Assembly (NCBI GenBank): GCA_018971765.1
Contig: JAGXAA010000006.1
Span: 1-21,797, forward strand
Origin: Patescibacteria group bacterium
GTDB taxonomy: Bacteria > Patescibacteriota > Minisyncoccia > Phycocordibacterales > GWA1-40-21
Reading direction: 5' to 3'
DNA: 21,797 bases
The position numbers were made by a program, and so were the translations under genes. How positions within the stretch are numbered: the first letter of the stretch is position 1; the number at the start of each line of letters is the position of its first letter. Of the stretch, positions 20,623 to 21,797 are shown in pieces. The notes under the pieces were generated by a model. That model was not told where the DNA came from. It searched no databases and saw only the letters and a list, made by a program, of their open reading frames with translations.

Positions 20623-20650
20623 GTGTCGCACAATATACCTTTTGCGACAT
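20623..20650. other. Right dif-like attachment site (attR)
   Basis: GTGTCGCACAA (20623-20633), centre TATACC, then TTTTGCGACAT (20640-20650). It has the 11, 6, 11 layout of Xer dif sites; the arms match at 9 of 11 positions in inverted orientation. The left arm and the first three central bases are identical to the left junction. Host-type genes resume to the right. Confidence 0.6.
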
Positions 20651-20724
20651 CAATATATTGAGTAAATAAGAAATGAAATAAGGTACTCTCTTCTTCCGTG
20701 TAATTTTTGGATTTTTAGAAAAAA

Positions 20725-20751
20725 CAAAATCCGGCATTAAACCGGATTTTG
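20725..20751 (-). terminator. Intrinsic terminator of the lysozyme-like gene
   Basis: CAAAATCCGG and CCGGATTTTG form a 10-bp stem around a 7-base loop. On the reverse strand a TTTTTT tract follows. It lies 48 bases after the stop of the gene. Confidence 0.8.
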
Positions 20752-20799
20752 TCTTATAAGTTTATTTAATTCTTAAATTTCTTTGTCCGCTTTTGGTTT

Positions 20800-21294
20800 T
20801 TATCCGTTCACAGAATCTCCATTCGTCTGAGCGTACTTTTCCCAGCAATTTGACGATGATTTCCATGGCTTCGTCCCTTCGCTTTCGTAAAGCTTTTTCG
20901 CGTATGCCATATTGCCTTCAATCGTATTCAGATCAAATCCTAATTTATTCGCCCTCTCAAGATGGTAATGTTTATTTATCTGCATCACGCCGATATCGTT
21001 TTTATTGATCTTGCCCTTGATGACTTCGCCGTCAGAATCGTATTGCCTGAAAGTCGATTCGCATTTCGCTATTTCAGCCAATATCGGATTGTCCTTGAAA
21101 TACTCTCTCACATATTGCTCAAAAGTGATTGGATTATCATTCTCAATACTCTCCGGGCGCTCTTGTCTTTGAAGAATCGGTTCAACTTTATTTTGAGAGG
21201 CAGCGGCGACTGACGCTCCGCTTAACCCTCCGTAAAGCGACGATACCAATAACAATAAAGATGTTGTAATTTCTATCATAGTTTTTTGTTTCAA
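20800..21294 (-). CDS. Secreted lysozyme-like lytic transglycosylase
   Basis: The protein would cleave the glycan strands of peptidoglycan outside the membrane. Residues 1-32 are a signal peptide (from the TTG at 21294; an ATG five codons later is also possible) with cleavage near A-A-A. The SLT-like fold starts at about 70: E79 in AKCESTFRQYD is the catalytic Glu-Ser pair, GVMQIN (102-107) is the typical second motif, and NMAYAKKLYESEGTKPW follows. C78 and C150 could form a disulphide. Such short secreted SLT proteins are common in Parcubacteria. It lies outside the element and ends in its own terminator, so I treat it as host. A TATATT box precedes the start by about 11 bases. Confidence 0.8.
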   Translation of the reverse strand: MKQKTMIEITTSLLLLVSSLYGGLSGASVAAASQNKVEPILQRQERPESIENDNPITFEQYVREYFKDNPILAEIAKCESTFRQYDSDGEVIKGKINKNDIGVMQINKHYHLERANKLGFDLNTIEGNMAYAKKLYESEGTKPWKSSSNCWEKYAQTNGDSVNG

Positions 21295-21345
21295 GGCTTG
21301 TTTAGAATATAATTTCCAGCGAACAAACCCTAGAAAAATTAAAAA

Positions 21346-21363
21346 ATCAGAGTCGCCTCTGAT
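21346..21363 (-). terminator. Intrinsic terminator downstream of the exonuclease gene
   Basis: ATCAGAG, loop TCGC, CTCTGAT; on the reverse strand TTTTTTAATTTTT follows. It lies about 108 bases after the exonuclease stop and just upstream of the lysozyme-like gene. A second possible hairpin (CTTTTTGC with GCAAAAAG, 21402-21431) lies between. Confidence 0.65.
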
Positions 21364-21470
21364 CTTTTACTACGCTAGCATTTTATTTTCTTGCTGTCAA
21401 GCTTTTTGCCGATTATTTGCAACGCAAAAAGTCATAAATATGGCTATAAATAAGGTTGTATTAGAATAAT

Positions 21471-21797
21471 TTACCAAGGAATAGGATGCCTCTTAAATTC
21501 ATCGATTAATGATTTGTCATAAAATAATCTTGAGAGCGCCTCCGCCGCCACTTTTGCTCCGTTCAAAGCGTTGTGCGGACGCGGTTCAGCCGGAATCCCG
21601 ACATATTTCATTATTTTATCCGAATTAAGATCGCTTCGCTTGTTGGCAACGGGCGGCGCCACTCCCCTTTTGACCATATGGAACCAGCAAGCGGTATGAA
21701 GGTCAATCGTCCGATAAGCTAAAGGCCAATTTATGTGATACCTTTCCGCCGCTTTGTGAATCGCGTCTCTGTCAAAGGAAGGATTCTGTCCGGCGAT
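21471..21797 (-). CDS. DnaQ-like 3'-5' exonuclease, C-terminal part (runs off the window)
   Basis: The frame is open from the window edge to the stop at 21471, giving the last 108 residues. It begins IAGQNPSFDRDAIHKAAERY, the second exonuclease motif of the DEDDh family (G-x-N-x-x-F-D). D-L-H-T-A-C-W then marks the core, and PHNALNGAKVAAEAL is the third motif. In active enzymes this motif is H, four residues, D; here the position of the last Asp holds Gly. This degenerate A-L-N-G-A form is one I recall in related CPR proteins, so the whole subgroup may be inactive or changed. The first motif (D-x-E) lies outside the window. Confidence 0.8.
   Translation of the reverse strand: MAGQNPSFDRDAIHKAAERYHINWPLAYRTIDLHTACWFHMVKRGVAPPVANKRSDLNSDKIMKYVGIPAEPRPHNALNGAKVAAEALSRLFYDKSLIDEFKRHPIPW

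Larger units (their letters stand above)
11976..20650. mobile_element. Integrated virus-like element of about 8.65 kb, probably Xer-dependent
   Basis: The segment is bounded by an exact 15-bp direct repeat lying in dif-like sites. Inside are a plus-strand AbrB-ParB operon, a 915-bp hairpin region, and a minus-strand block with capsid-like, holin, amidase, spike, nuclease-like and membrane proteins. Flanking genes are ordinary host genes. No integrase, transposase or resolvase is encoded, which fits elements that borrow host Xer recombinases. The content and size resemble tailless double-jelly-roll viruses (PM2 about 10 kb, FLiP about 9 kb). No packaging ATPase or replication initiator was found, so it could be a satellite, a defective provirus or a virus with unrecognised replication genes. 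The borders are inferred. Confidence 0.65.

Noticed and set aside
11976..20650. Element read as an inovirus or a microvirus
   Set aside because: There is no Zot-like ATPase or tiny coat protein for the first, and no capsid protein of about 500 aa or rolling-circle initiator for the second.
20800..21294. Lysozyme-like gene as part of the element
   Set aside because: It lies beyond the right repeat, has a signal peptide and its own terminator, and resembles ordinary secreted host transglycosylases.

Overview
The window looks like a genome fragment from a Candidate Phyla Radiation bacterium, most likely Parcubacteria-like. The evidence is the reduced cell-envelope gene set, a secreted protein with the T-T-T-L-A-T-T-T repeat and C-T-G-C-G motif typical of that group, and several starts that lie only a few bases behind an extended -10 box with no Shine-Dalgarno site. 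This assignment rests on recalled protein style, not on a search.

Bases 1-11913 are host chromosome. On the minus strand lie the N-terminus of an IS5-like transposase, an unknown 167-aa protein, a stand-alone receiver domain and a large unknown membrane protein. On the plus strand is asnB, which overlaps the end of a minus-strand DoxX gene. Next comes a plus-strand envelope and division cluster, mraY, ftsW and murG, followed by gltX overlapping murG by 4 bp, an M23 peptidase with a coiled coil, and a small membrane protein.

Bases about 11976-20650 look like an integrated element of about 8.65 kb, and this is the main result. A 15-bp direct repeat marks both ends and sits in dif-like sites with partial dyad symmetry, and no recombinase is encoded inside, so I infer integration by host Xer recombinases. 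The left part is a short plus-strand operon: an AbrB-type regulator and a ParB-type protein behind a promoter and a perfect DnaA box. The right part is one long minus-strand block that reads as a virion and lysis module. In order of transcription it holds an Ala-rich virion-like protein, a 287-aa all-beta candidate double-jelly-roll capsid protein, a small zinc ribbon, a small beta capsid-accessory protein, a 58-aa holin-like protein, an amidase endolysin, a signal-anchored spike or adhesin, a PD-(D/E)XK nuclease-like protein and a 636-aa membrane protein with a Pro-rich region. The size and content fit a small tailless, perhaps membrane-containing, virus of the PM2/FLiP type infecting a CPR host. 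No replication initiator, packaging ATPase or integrase was recognised.

Between the convergent early and late blocks lies a 915-bp foldback region (13166-14080). It has two inverted 279-bp arms, each made of consecutive perfect hairpins, around a spacer that is also almost entirely hairpins. Two spacer hairpins share the same 12-nt loop and show a compensated base-pair change. This region takes up about a tenth of a compact element, so it is probably functional: an origin, a packaging signal, a structured RNA or an elaborate bidirectional terminator.

Bases 20651-21797 return to host-type sequence: a secreted lysozyme-like transglycosylase and a partial DnaQ-like exonuclease, both on the minus strand and each followed by an intrinsic terminator.
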